From the NCBI GenBank assembly GCA_017306015.1, contig JAFKJK010000007.1:310001-374000 (forward strand): a stretch of 64,000 nucleotides of DNA, in the 5' to 3' direction. Positions within the stretch are counted from its first letter, which is position 1. Every line of letters begins with the position of its first letter. The translations under genes were made by a program, and so were the position numbers. This document shows, in pieces, positions 8,132 to 16,690 of the stretch. The DNA comes from Propionibacteriaceae bacterium (lineage in GTDB: Bacteria > Actinomycetota > Actinomycetes > Propionibacteriales > Propionibacteriaceae). Below the pieces are notes generated by a model. That model saw only the letters and a program-made list of their open reading frames with translations. It was not told the DNA's origin and ran no database searches.

Positions 8132-8359
8132 ATGTCCAGCATCGCAGCCACCCGTTCCAGGGAGCTCCTGACGCTCGACGCCGCAGCGGAACTGCTGGGG
8201 GTAAGCACCTCGACCGTCCGCCGCCGCATCACGGACGGTCAGCTTCGCGCCTTCCGCACCGGCAAGCGGCTGATCCGCATCCGCCTCCAGGACCTGGACG
8301 ACCTGTTGCGCGAGATCCCGTCCGCGGGCCGGCGTCCGCGTTCAGTCCGAGGCCGGTGA
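8132..8359 (+). CDS. xis: Excisionase-like helix-turn-helix protein
   Basis: A 75-residue protein of the excisionase/MerR-like DNA-binding family. The domain LTLDAAAELLGVSTSTVRRR followed by the wing DGQLRAFRTGKRLIRI fits Xis proteins that bend DNA next to att sites and bias the integrase towards excision. The ATG follows GAGGAGGA. It faces away from int across the putative att region and is headed by a copy of the bipartite promoter motif. Overlap and close spacing put the next gene in the same transcript. It could instead be a transcriptional regulator of the same fold. Confidence 0.8.
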   Translation: MSSIAATRSRELLTLDAAAELLGVSTSTVRRRITDGQLRAFRTGKRLIRIRLQDLDDLLREIPSAGRRPRSVRGR

Positions 8360-8361
8360 CC

Positions 8362-8763
8362 ATGAGTCAGGGTGAGCTGGTCGACGGCCGCTGGCCAGTC
8401 GTAGTTGATGCCGAGGCTGCATACGAGGCGATCCGCTCGATCAACCATCGGACGATCTGGCTGTCCGACGGGCTCCCGGCCCCGGCTGTCTACTGGGTGC
8501 TGGCCGAACTCAAGTCGGCCCTCGGGTACAGCGCCCAGCAGGCGCTTGAGCAACTCGGCCGCGGGCTCGCCCAGTCGCTCGACCATTACGAGGTCTACGA
8601 GGACGACGGGCGTGATCCGTCGGCGTCAGTCGAGGCTGCGGGTGCGGCACTGCAGGCTGCCGCGGACCTCGCTGGGCAAATTGGCGTACTTCTGGAGGCC
8701 GCCCAGCTTGCGATTGCCCGCCAGGGGCATCGGTCCTTGTCCGAGCGGGTTGATGAGTCATGA
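8362..8763 (+). CDS. Hypothetical helical protein, xis operon
   Basis: A 133-residue acidic, alanine-rich, mostly helical protein with no signal peptide or membrane segment. I prefer the ATG at 8362, nine bases after CGAGG, over a GTG at 8356 that overlaps the xis stop. No family was recognised. Its place directly behind xis suggests a role in excision, maintenance or control of the element. Confidence 0.6.
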   Translation: MSQGELVDGRWPVVVDAEAAYEAIRSINHRTIWLSDGLPAPAVYWVLAELKSALGYSAQQALEQLGRGLAQSLDHYEVYEDDGRDPSASVEAAGAALQAAADLAGQIGVLLEAAQLAIARQGHRSLSERVDES

Positions 8764-8984
8764 GGCCGCCTTGCGGAAGCGCTGTCGAGCGGGCGTCGCA
8801 TCTTGGGGACTCTTCCCGGATCGCGGAATCCGATCTAGCGTGGCAGCACCAGCCCCCAGGTCCAGCCCCTTGCACAACAACCTCGTCGGAGAGATGTGAG
8901 GGCATTCCTGACTTTCCGGGCGGCCACAACTCAACACCGCACCACGGGCGCTGCGCAGGATTTGGGAGGGTTTCATCAACGCCC

Positions 8985-9019
8985 GCGGCCATCGACAGCA
9001 CCTTGCTGCCGTCTGAATG
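8985..9019 (+). promoter_or_regulatory. Weak copy of the bipartite motif (Tad operon)
   Basis: GCGGCCATCG, 13-bp spacer, GCCGTCTGAATG. It keeps 6 of 10 and 9 of 12 positions of the consensus, has the exact spacing, and lies 26 bp before the first gene of the Tad locus, the same distance as at xis. The sequence match alone is weak; position and spacing support it. Confidence 0.35.
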
Positions 9020-9045
9020 AGCGAACACACGCTAAGGAGGACCAG

Positions 9046-9609
9046 ATGGTGACGCGCAGAGTCGTCGCGGTCGTGGGCGTGGTGGCGTTGTGCCTGGTGG
9101 GGTGTACCCCAACCGCGACCGAGACTGTGTCCCCGACACCGGCCACGACTCCTGTCGCCACCTCGACTCCGACCGCGACGCCCACGGCCACACCAGAGTG
9201 GTCGGGTGAGCAGCAGGCCGCAGTCGACGCGGTCGAGAAGTGGTACAGGATCTACAACGAGGTCATGCAGCGGAAACGCGGTGCCGGGGATCTCGTGCTC
9301 GCGGGGCGAGGGGACATCGCTGACAACGCCGCCCGCACCTACAACCAGTTCGGCCTGGCGCACCTGACGGTCGAGGGCGACGTCACCATCTCCAATCTGG
9401 TGCCATCCAAACTGAGGCAGCGGAATCGCCCGACGATCGTGGTCGACCTCTGTGAGGACTCGACCAAGTGGAGTGTGCTCGACTCCGACGGTAATGACGT
9501 GTTCGAACTCAAGGACAAGATCGTCCGGCCGCTTGCGATCACCGTCGAGCAGTGGCCCGCTGACGGATGGTTCGTGACCACCTCGCAGAAGGGGAGTGGG
9601 TCATGCTGA
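9046..9609 (+). CDS. Secreted lipoprotein, head of the Tad locus
   Basis: A 187-residue predicted lipoprotein: basic start, hydrophobic stretch and lipobox LVGC with the cysteine at about residue 20, followed by a long Thr/Pro/Ser linker (residues 21-48). The remainder forms a globular domain resembling surface lipoproteins of other actinobacterial conjugative elements, but I cannot name it. The ATG follows AAGGAGGA. It overlaps the next gene by 7 bp. Probably anchored on the outer face of the membrane near the pilus. Confidence 0.75.
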   Translation: MVTRRVVAVVGVVALCLVGCTPTATETVSPTPATTPVATSTPTATPTATPEWSGEQQAAVDAVEKWYRIYNEVMQRKRGAGDLVLAGRGDIADNAARTYNQFGLAHLTVEGDVTISNLVPSKLRQRNRPTIVVDLCEDSTKWSVLDSDGNDVFELKDKIVRPLAITVEQWPADGWFVTTSQKGSGSC

Positions 9610-10484
9610 TCGTCCGGCTTCTGGCCACCCTTGTTCTGGTCCTCGCGGGCGTGGTGATCAGCCCCACCACCGCCCACGCGAGTTGCAGGAGCGTTGTCGG
9701 CAAGAACGACGCCGGCATCGTGACCATCAAGATCGTCTGTGAGGACGACGAGCGGAGCGGCGACGCTCTCGGCTCCGGCAAACGGGTGTGCAGGTGGGAT
9801 GGCGTAGAGGTCCCCTGCGTCTCGGATCAGGGCAAGTGGTACTCACCGTTCAACTGCTACATCAGCCCGGTCGATCCGCTGCCGCCGTACACCAATGTGA
9901 ACTGGCGGGGCCACAGGGAGGGCACCCTGTGGTACTGCCGCATCAGCGGCTTGGACGTGGGGACTCCCCTGATCGTCTGGCTCGCCGACTCCACCCCGCC
10001 CCCCGATCCCGAGCAGCTTGCCCGGGAAGCCGTGCGGAACATGCAACTGAAGCCGATCACGATCGGAATCGTGCCGAACGACGACCCTGACTCGGTGGGT
10101 CTGGTGGGGATGCCGATCTGGCTGTGGGCCGACAGCCCCTCCGCTCAGACGATGGGGCCCATCTCCCGGTCCGCGTCGGAGGGTGGCTACACGGTGACAG
10201 CGACCGCCGAGGTCGAGCGCGTGCGCTGGTCGATGGGCGACGGGGGAGTGAAGACCTGCGCTGGGCCGGGGACGCCGTACAAGCTGAAGTACGGGATCAC
10301 GGAGTCGCCGACGTGTGGCTACCGGTTCGAGAAGCAGGGCGAGTTCACGGTGGCGGCCCGGTCGGACTGGCTGGTGCGGTGGTCAGGTATCGGGGAGACG
10401 GGAACGTTCCGGATCTATCTGACCCAGAACACCCAGGTCGTGATTGGTGAGTTGAACGTCCTGACTGTCAGCGAAGGGAGTTGA
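9603..10484 (+). CDS. Secreted protein with a PKD-like domain
   Basis: A 293-residue exported protein. The first 24 residues form a Sec signal ending in TAHA-S. The mature part has several cysteines that could form disulphides. The C-terminal third (from about residue 195) reads like a PKD-type beta sandwich, with the telling WSMGDGG turn and a YRF..GEFTV strand pair. Proteins of this type precede Tad genes in other actinobacterial loci. A role in assembling or capping the pilus at the cell surface is inferred. Confidence 0.7.
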   Translation: MLIVRLLATLVLVLAGVVISPTTAHASCRSVVGKNDAGIVTIKIVCEDDERSGDALGSGKRVCRWDGVEVPCVSDQGKWYSPFNCYISPVDPLPPYTNVNWRGHREGTLWYCRISGLDVGTPLIVWLADSTPPPDPEQLAREAVRNMQLKPITIGIVPNDDPDSVGLVGMPIWLWADSPSAQTMGPISRSASEGGYTVTATAEVERVRWSMGDGGVKTCAGPGTPYKLKYGITESPTCGYRFEKQGEFTVAARSDWLVRWSGIGETGTFRIYLTQNTQVVIGELNVLTVSEGS

Positions 10485-10489
10485 GTCGC

Positions 10490-11158
10490 ATGTCGGTGCT
10501 GAGCCTGAGGAAGCAGGAGACACCGTCTCCTGACTCTGTGAGCAGAGCGCGGACGCTGGCCCGGCCGCCGAAGGTCCGTCGGCGGCCTCTGGTGCTGGTG
10601 GGCGCGATCGCCGCCATCCTGATTGGGGCGTTGGTGGCTGTGTGGATCTGGACGACGTCGGCGACCGCGACCGACGTGGTCGCGGTTCGTGAGGCGGTGC
10701 AGCGGGGCGAGGTGATCGACCGCGCGGATCTGGAGGTGGTGAAGGTTGGCCTCGACCCGTCGCTCGATATTGTGCCCGCCTCGCGGATCGATCAGGTCGC
10801 CGGCCAGCGGGCCGCAACAGACTTGGCGCCGGGCGGGCTGCTGGCGGCAGGTTCGGTGACGAACGAGGTGTTGCCGAAGGCCGGGGAGGCGCTGGTCGGC
10901 GTCGGACTGGCGCCGACGATGCTCCCGGCCGAACCGCTCCTGGCTGGCGATCAGGTGCGAATCGTCGAGACGCCGGGCCAGCAGGGTGAGGTCGTCACGG
11001 CGCCGGTGGTGATGGAGGCGGTCGTCTCCCGGGTCACGGTCCTCGAGAGCGGCGAAACCTTGGTCGATGTGCTGGTGCCGACGGAGAAGTCTGCCGAGTT
11101 GGCCGCCAGGGCTGCGACCGGGCGGGTGGCGCTCGTCCTTGAGTCGCGGGAGCGGTGA
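10490..11158 (+). CDS. CpaB/RcpC-like SAF-domain pilus assembly protein
   Basis: A 222-residue inner-membrane protein with one transmembrane helix at about residues 37-58 and an extracytoplasmic SAF domain that opens with the segment VREAVQRGEVIDRADLEVV. CpaB proteins help assemble Flp pili. Gram-positive versions are short like this one because there is no outer-membrane secretin. ATG 10490 has GAAGGGAG at a good distance; a TTG at 10481 is a weaker option. Confidence 0.75.
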   Translation: MSVLSLRKQETPSPDSVSRARTLARPPKVRRRPLVLVGAIAAILIGALVAVWIWTTSATATDVVAVREAVQRGEVIDRADLEVVKVGLDPSLDIVPASRIDQVAGQRAATDLAPGGLLAAGSVTNEVLPKAGEALVGVGLAPTMLPAEPLLAGDQVRIVETPGQQGEVVTAPVVMEAVVSRVTVLESGETLVDVLVPTEKSAELAARAATGRVALVLESRER

Positions 11159-11164
11159 TGGCGC

Positions 11165-11944
11165 ATGGCTGTGTTCGCATGCGCTTCGGTGTCTGGTTCT
11201 CCCGGGGTCACCACGACGGTGCTGGCGTTGGCGTGCGAGTGGCCGCGTCCGGTGGTGGTGGTCGAGGCTGACCCGACGGCGGGGTCGGCGATTCTGGCTG
11301 GCTTCTTCCGCGGAGTGGTCGAACCGACCGGCGGGCTGGTGGAGTTGATGGTCGCGCAGCGTCAGGATCAGCTGGCCGAACGCCTTCCTTCGGTGTTGCT
11401 GCCGATCCCGGAATCGCCGGTGAAGGTGTTGCCGGGCATTCAAACCCGCGCGCAGGCTGCGGGGCTGGAGTCGCTGTGGTCACCGCTGGTGATCGCACTG
11501 CGTGACCTGGATGACACGGGGACCGACGTCCTGGTCGATGGGGGACGCCTGGCGTGGACGGGCTCGTTGAACCCGCTCGTGCTCGGCGCGGACGTCCTGC
11601 TCCTGGCAACAGGGTCGAACCTGCCGGTGGTCGCGAAGACTCGCGCCCTTGCTGCGGATCTCGCCGACCAGCGTCCGTCCGGCGTCGGTCTGCTGATCAT
11701 CGGCCCTGGGCGGCCGTACGGCATCGGTGAGGTCGCGAAGGCTCTCGGCCTGCCGGCCGTGGGACGGATCGAGTGGGACGCCCGCGCCGCGGCCGTCTAC
11801 TCCCAGGGTGACGCGCCTGCGCGTCACGCGGAGCGCTCGGCGTTCCAGGCCAGCATCCGGGCCACCGGCGAGGCGATCCGGGCCTTCGCCGAGTCCGCTC
11901 GCCGTCCCGCGAGTCCGTCTCTCAGCATCGGAGGTGTCCGGTGA
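11165..11944 (+). CDS. TadZ/CpaE-like degenerate MinD-family protein
   Basis: A 259-residue SIMIBI-fold protein in the position of TadZ, which places the pilus machinery in the cell. It keeps the fold pattern (deviant P-loop region GSPGVTTT at residues 11-18 and EADPTAGS) but lacks both lysines of the MinD/ParA P-loop, so ATP hydrolysis is doubtful. The stop overlaps the TadA gene. A second degenerate protein of this type heads the T4SS operon at 25325. Confidence 0.7.
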   Translation: MAVFACASVSGSPGVTTTVLALACEWPRPVVVVEADPTAGSAILAGFFRGVVEPTGGLVELMVAQRQDQLAERLPSVLLPIPESPVKVLPGIQTRAQAAGLESLWSPLVIALRDLDDTGTDVLVDGGRLAWTGSLNPLVLGADVLLLATGSNLPVVAKTRALAADLADQRPSGVGLLIIGPGRPYGIGEVAKALGLPAVGRIEWDARAAAVYSQGDAPARHAERSAFQASIRATGEAIRAFAESARRPASPSLSIGGVR

Positions 11945-13494
11945 ACGCCAACCCCAATCCGCAGGCAGACCGCCCGTCCCTGGACAATCTGGCGCTGTTC
12001 CGGGCCACCCCGGGTGGCGACTCCACGGCTGGAGCGGGCCGGGTGCGCTCGAGCTTCCGGCTCAACCCCGTCGGCGCTCGTCCGGAGATCCGGCTGGTGG
12101 TCTCCGAGCCGGCACCCTTCGACCCGGTCCCCGCGGCCCTGCTGCCGCCGACGGTCACGCCCGGGTTCTCGATCGACTGGAAGCTGGTCGCGGCGTTCCG
12201 CGGCAAGGCCGCCGAGGCTCTCACTCAAAGGCTGGGGCAGGCGTCCTCCCGCGAAGCGCAGCAGGAGTTGGGGCGGGCGATCATCACCGAGTTGCTGGAT
12301 GCTGCCGCGGATGAGGCGGTGACCGCCGGTCAGTCCACCTGGACGCGGGCCGAGCAGGCGGCATTGGCGCAGGCGATCTTCGACTCGTTGTTCCGGTTGG
12401 GACGGCTCCAGCCGCTGGTGGACGACGATCGGGTGGAGAACATCATCATCTTGGGCCACGATCGGGTGTGGCTGGAGCTCGTCGACGGCACGCTGATCCC
12501 GGGTCCGGCAGTGGCCGATTCCGACGAGGAGCTGATCGAATTCATCAGCTTCCTGGCCTCCCGTGAGGGATCGGCCCGCTCGTTCTCCGAAGCGCACCCG
12601 TCGCTGGACCTGCGGCTGGCGGACGGGTCGCGGCTGTCGGCGACGAACTGGGTGACCTCGACGCCGTCCATCGTGATCCGCCGTCATCGGTTGGTCGACG
12701 TCACCCTGGACGACCTGGTGCGGCTGGGCACCCTGACCCCGGTGATGGCGACGTTTCTGAGGGCGGCGGTGAAGGCCGAGTTGTCGATCGTGGTCGCCGG
12801 CGCACAGGGAGCAGGCAAGACCACGCTGCTGCGCGCTTTGTGCAACGAGATCAACCCGCTGGAGCAGCTCGCCACGTTTGAGGATCCGCACGAACTGTTC
12901 CTCGACGAGCTGCGGGACCGGCACGCGGTCGTGCACGCCTTCGAGGCCCGCCACGGGTCGGGCGAGATCGGTGCGGACGGCAGGCCGGCAGGCGAGTTCG
13001 GTCTGGACATGGCCCTGCCGGTCAGCCAACGCAAGAACGTGGCCCGTCAGATCGTCGGAGAAGTCAGGGGCCCCGAGGCATGGCTGATGATCAAGGCGAT
13101 GGAGTCCGGGTCAGGGTCCCTGTCCACCACCCATGCCGCCTCGGCGGCGGACGCGATGGACAAGCTGGTGACCTGCTGCATGGAGGCCGGCCGGCACGTG
13201 TCGAGTGAGTTGGCTGCCCGCAAGCTTGGACGGGCGATCGACCTGGTCGTTCACATCCGACTCGACAACACGACCGACGTGGACGGCACCAAGCACAGGC
13301 GCCGGGTCGTCTCCGAGATCGTCGCTGTCGGTCAGGGTGAGGTCGACCTGGGCTACGCCCTCACGACGGTGTTCAGCCCGGTGCCGAACGCGCCTGCCTC
13401 CCCGACCCTGCTGCCCGACCACCTGCGGATGCTGGCCCGCCACGGCTTCGACATCGACACTTTCCACGCCCAGGCGACAGGAGCCCGACGATGA
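11941..13494 (+). CDS. tadA: TadA/CpaF secretion ATPase
   Basis: A 517-residue ATPase of the type II/IV secretion superfamily that powers Flp pilus assembly. An N-terminal extension (1-80) is followed by the NTD (about 140-260), then Walker A GAQGAGKT at 287-294, an Asp box ATFEDPHELF near 311-320, and the QIVGEVRGPEAW Walker B/His-box region near 361-372. All the catalytic boxes look intact. It overlaps both neighbours by 4 bp. The family includes conjugative VirB11 proteins, but the neighbouring TadB, TadC and Flp genes identify it as TadA. Confidence 0.92.
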   Translation: MNANPNPQADRPSLDNLALFRATPGGDSTAGAGRVRSSFRLNPVGARPEIRLVVSEPAPFDPVPAALLPPTVTPGFSIDWKLVAAFRGKAAEALTQRLGQASSREAQQELGRAIITELLDAAADEAVTAGQSTWTRAEQAALAQAIFDSLFRLGRLQPLVDDDRVENIIILGHDRVWLELVDGTLIPGPAVADSDEELIEFISFLASREGSARSFSEAHPSLDLRLADGSRLSATNWVTSTPSIVIRRHRLVDVTLDDLVRLGTLTPVMATFLRAAVKAELSIVVAGAQGAGKTTLLRALCNEINPLEQLATFEDPHELFLDELRDRHAVVHAFEARHGSGEIGADGRPAGEFGLDMALPVSQRKNVARQIVGEVRGPEAWLMIKAMESGSGSLSTTHAASAADAMDKLVTCCMEAGRHVSSELAARKLGRAIDLVVHIRLDNTTDVDGTKHRRRVVSEIVAVGQGEVDLGYALTTVFSPVPNAPASPTLLPDHLRMLARHGFDIDTFHAQATGARR

Positions 13495-14354
13495 CCGCCC
13501 TGTTCGCGGCAATGTCGGGTGGCCTGATCGCCGCCGGTCTGGTGATGTTCGTGCTCTGGCTGTGGCCTGCCGAACCGGACGACGCGAAGCCCCGCCGCGG
13601 CCCCGGCCTGATGATCCGATGGCGGCGGATTCCGGCCCGCACCCGCTGGTCCGTGGTCGGGGGTCTCGCCCTCGGTCTGCTGGTCGCGGTGTTCACGGGG
13701 TGGTGGATCGCCGTCCTCGTGATTCCGGTCGCCGCCGTCGGGCTGCCGGTCCTGATCATCGGCACACCGGAGAAGGCCCGCATCGAGCGCATGGAAGCCA
13801 TGGCCGAGTGGACCCGCGGTCTGGCCGGCGTGCTCAGCGCGGGCATCGGCCTCGAACAGGCCCTGGTCGCGATGCTCAAGTCGACACCGCCCGCGATCGG
13901 CAAGGAAGTCCGTTCCTTGGTGGGCCGGATGCAGTCCCGCTGGTCGAGCGAGGACGCCCTGCGCGCGTTCGCTGACGACCTCGATGACCCGACCGGAGAC
14001 CTGATCGCCGCATATCTGATCCTCGGCGCCCGAAGGCGTGGCGGCAGTCTGGCGACCGTCCTGCAGACCTTGGCGGACTCTGTTGCTGAGGATGTGGCTG
14101 CCCGCCGCCAGGTCGAGGCAGAACGCGCCAAGCCGCGGGGAGCGATGCGGTGGACCACCATCATCACCGCTGTCGGGCTGGCGGCGTTCTCCCTCAGCGG
14201 TGCGATGGCCGGCTACTCCAGCCCGCTCGGGCAGATCGCCCTTGCCTGCCTGCTCGGCCTGTACGCCCTCACCTTGTTGTGGATGCAGCGCCTGGCTTCC
14301 CCCAAGCCGCTCCCCAGATTCATCGGGTCGTCGGTGAGGCAGGACCGGCCATGA
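13491..14354 (+). CDS. tadB: TadB-like type II secretion F-domain protein
   Basis: A 287-residue polytopic membrane platform protein. It has N-terminal hydrophobic segments (about 1-22 and 50-92), a cytoplasmic T2SF domain containing LAGVLSAGIGLEQAL and ILGARRRGGSLATVL, and C-terminal membrane helices (about 218-263). TadB and TadC together anchor the ATPase to the pilus. ATGA overlaps link it to tadA and tadC. Confidence 0.88.
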   Translation: MTALFAAMSGGLIAAGLVMFVLWLWPAEPDDAKPRRGPGLMIRWRRIPARTRWSVVGGLALGLLVAVFTGWWIAVLVIPVAAVGLPVLIIGTPEKARIERMEAMAEWTRGLAGVLSAGIGLEQALVAMLKSTPPAIGKEVRSLVGRMQSRWSSEDALRAFADDLDDPTGDLIAAYLILGARRRGGSLATVLQTLADSVAEDVAARRQVEAERAKPRGAMRWTTIITAVGLAAFSLSGAMAGYSSPLGQIALACLLGLYALTLLWMQRLASPKPLPRFIGSSVRQDRP

Positions 14355-15244
14355 CCGGCATTTGGATCGCCGCGATCGCCGGGGCGCTGGTAGCGGCCGG
14401 CCTGGTGGGCATCGTCTGGTACCTGATCCCCGCCAGTGTCGACGTCGTCGATGGCCTCGACCGGATTCTGACCCCGGCACGTCCTCGCGAGGCCGCCGAG
14501 GCCCCGATCACGAGCACCGAGCGGATCGGTCACTGGACGCTGCGCCACATCCCGCCCGCGCTGTGGAGGATGGCGCCGCTTCGCGACTTGGAGATCCTGC
14601 GCAAGTCGGTGAGCGAGTTCTACGGTGAGAAGGCGATCGTCGCGCTCATCGGGCTGGTCACGGTTCCTGTGCTGACCTGGGTGCTCAGCTTCGCCGGGCT
14701 GCGCCTACCGATCGCAATCCCCGTCGGCGCCACCCTCGCGATCGCGGCCGGGCTGTGGTTCCTGCCCGACCTCGACGTCCGCAGCCGAGCGGCCGAGGCC
14801 AGGTCCGAGTTCGGCCGCGCGCTGGGCGCCTACATCGAACTGGTCGCGATGGAACGCCAGTCCGGCTCCGGCGCCCGCCAAGCCCTCGAGATCGCCGCCA
14901 CCATCGGCAACTCCTGGGTGTTCACCCGCATCAGCCAGGAACTCGCCCGCTCCGGCTGGGCCGGCCAGACCCCGTGGGAGGCCCTGCACAACCTCGGAGA
15001 GCAACTCGGACTGCCCGCCCTCGGCGACCTGTCCGACATCATGCGGCTCGGTGGCGAAGAAGGCGCCCAGGTCGTCACGACCCTGCGGGCCCGGGCCGGG
15101 GCCATCCGCACCCAGATGCGCACCGACGCCGTTGCTCACACCAACAACACCGCCGAGCGCCTCACCCTGCCCGGCATGGTCATGGCGGCCCTGTTCACCG
15201 TGATCCTCGTGGCGCCAGGACTGGCCGCCATGTTCGTCGGATAG
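14351..15244 (+). CDS. tadC: TadC-like type II secretion F-domain protein
   Basis: A 297-residue second platform protein. The ATG overlaps the tadB stop. It has an N-terminal helix (about 2-24), a middle hydrophobic pair (about 97-138), a T2SF domain including GRALGAYIELVAMERQSGSG, and a C-terminal helix ending at the last residue. The order TadA-TadB-TadC and overlapping reading frames indicate one co-translated machine. Confidence 0.88.
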   Translation: MTGIWIAAIAGALVAAGLVGIVWYLIPASVDVVDGLDRILTPARPREAAEAPITSTERIGHWTLRHIPPALWRMAPLRDLEILRKSVSEFYGEKAIVALIGLVTVPVLTWVLSFAGLRLPIAIPVGATLAIAAGLWFLPDLDVRSRAAEARSEFGRALGAYIELVAMERQSGSGARQALEIAATIGNSWVFTRISQELARSGWAGQTPWEALHNLGEQLGLPALGDLSDIMRLGGEEGAQVVTTLRARAGAIRTQMRTDAVAHTNNTAERLTLPGMVMAALFTVILVAPGLAAMFVG

Positions 15245-15269
15245 CACTCCGTCCGAAAGGAACCCAGAA

Positions 15270-15464
15270 ATGAAACACCTCATCGCACTCCAGCTGGCCA
15301 TCCAGCAACTGCTGGCCCGCGCCACCGAGCTGCGTCTCCGGAACGAACGTGGTGCCACCACCGTCGAGTACGTCCTGTGGACCGCCTTCGCCGTCCTCAT
15401 CGTCGGCGTCGCGATCGCCGTGATCACCGGCTACGTCAACACCCAACTTGCCAAGATCGGCTGA
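15270..15464 (+). CDS. flp: Flp-type pilin
   Basis: A 64-residue pilin precursor, the structural subunit of the Tad pilus. Basic N terminus (to about residue 28), a G|ATTVEY processing region with the conserved glutamate five residues on, then a hydrophobic helix (35-54). The class III leader would be removed after the glycine in ERGA. No prepilin peptidase gene is visible nearby, so a host enzyme must do it. A good ribosome site GAAAGGAAC precedes the ATG. Confidence 0.9.
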   Translation: MKHLIALQLAIQQLLARATELRLRNERGATTVEYVLWTAFAVLIVGVAIAVITGYVNTQLAKIG

Positions 15465-15468
15465 CCAG

Positions 15469-15843
15469 ATGCGGCTGTCCGGCGGTGAGCGAGGCTCAGT
15501 CACGGTCGAGATGGTGGTGCTGATGCCCGTCCTGCTCGCCATACTGTTCGGCGGCATCCAAGCGGGCGTGGTGTTCCACGCTCGCCACATCGCGATCGCC
15601 GCCGCCCAGGAAGGTGCCCGGACCGCAGCCGCCTACCAGGCGAGCCTGCCCGACGGGATCAGCACGGCTAGAAACGCCGCAGTCGACTGGGCGGGCCAGT
15701 CTCTGACCGGCATTCAGGTCACCGGACAGCGCACCGCCACGCGGGTCTCCATCACCGTTCAGGGCAGCGCCATTAGCCTCCTACCGGGAGTGTCCTGGCC
15801 GATCGAACAGACAGCCACCCTGCCCGTCGAAAGACTCGAATGA
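15469..15843 (+). CDS. TadE-like pseudopilin
   Basis: A 124-residue minor pilin of the TadE/TadG group. N-terminal pattern GERGSVTVEMVVLMPVLLAIL gives a charged leader, glycine, conserved glutamate and membrane helix; the rest is an extracellular domain. I chose the ATG at 15469, just after the flp stop; a TTG inside flp would add seven residues. It overlaps the next TadE-like gene by 4 bp. Confidence 0.8.
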   Translation: MRLSGGERGSVTVEMVVLMPVLLAILFGGIQAGVVFHARHIAIAAAQEGARTAAAYQASLPDGISTARNAAVDWAGQSLTGIQVTGQRTATRVSITVQGSAISLLPGVSWPIEQTATLPVERLE

Positions 15844-16274
15844 ACCCCAGCTGGCGCGACGAACGAGGCTCGGCCACGGTCGAAGCCGTCATCGGCGTGC
15901 CCGTGTTCGTGCTGCTGATCCTGCTGGCGATCATGGGCGGACGCGTCTCGCTGGCCAAGCAGTCCGTCGACGCCGCCGCCGCCGACGCGGCACGGGTCGC
16001 CTCGCTGTCCCGTGACGCCGCTACGGCCAAGAGCGACGCCATCGAGGTGGCCGAAGCCAGCCTCGCCAACCAGGGCATCACCTGTCTCGACACCACCATC
16101 ACCGTCGACACCGCGGCGCTACGACGTCCCGCCGGGACCCCGGGCGTGGTGACCGCCACCGTCTCATGCACCCTTCGGCTCGCAGACCTTGGACTGCCCG
16201 GAACAGCCAGCCGGACGATCACAGCCACGGTCACCTCACCCCTCGACACCTGGAGAGAGCGCGGCGGCCGATGA
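15840..16274 (+). CDS. TadE-like pseudopilin, second copy
   Basis: A 144-residue paralogue of its upstream neighbour in architecture: DERGSATVEAVIGVPVFVLL leader and helix, then an extracellular domain containing two cysteines (near residues 81 and 103) that could be disulphide-bonded. TadE/TadF pseudopilins are minor pilus components needed for assembly. It is coupled to both neighbours by overlaps. Confidence 0.8.
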   Translation: MNPSWRDERGSATVEAVIGVPVFVLLILLAIMGGRVSLAKQSVDAAAADAARVASLSRDAATAKSDAIEVAEASLANQGITCLDTTITVDTAALRRPAGTPGVVTATVSCTLRLADLGLPGTASRTITATVTSPLDTWRERGGR

Positions 16275-16690
16275 CGCGACATCGAGACGAACGCGGCGCG
16301 GTCACCGTGTGGCTGGCCGGCGCCAGCGTGCTCATGGTCAGCATCATCGGCATCACCGTCGACCTCGGCGGCCAACTCCACGCCAAAGAACGCGCCCACA
16401 CCATCGCCGCCCAGGCCGCCCGCACCGGAGCCGAGCAGATCACCGCCGACGCCATGCTCGGAACGAAACCCACACTGGACGTCGGCAGGGCCCGCACCGC
16501 CGCCAACTCCTACCTGCACGCGGCCGGGGTCAACGGCACCGTGTCCGTCAGCGGCGGCGTCCGCGTCACCGTCACAGTGGTCGACACCTACCAGCCGCTG
16601 TTCCTCAGTTCCATCGGCGTCGGAACCCTCACTGTGTCGGCCAGCTCGACGGCCGAACTCAAACGCGCCCTGGACGGGAGTGAACGATGA
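16271..16690 (+). CDS. TadG-like Flp-associated membrane protein
   Basis: A 139-residue protein with the leader DERGAVTVWLAGASVLMVSI, in which tryptophan replaces the glutamate expected in TadE pseudopilins. This loss is typical of the short Rv3654c/TadG-type helicase/secretion neighbourhood proteins in actinobacteria. One N-terminal membrane helix (about 11-33) is followed by an extracellular domain. Co-translated with neighbours through overlaps. Confidence 0.75.
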   Translation: MTRHRDERGAVTVWLAGASVLMVSIIGITVDLGGQLHAKERAHTIAAQAARTGAEQITADAMLGTKPTLDVGRARTAANSYLHAAGVNGTVSVSGGVRVTVTVVDTYQPLFLSSIGVGTLTVSASSTAELKRALDGSER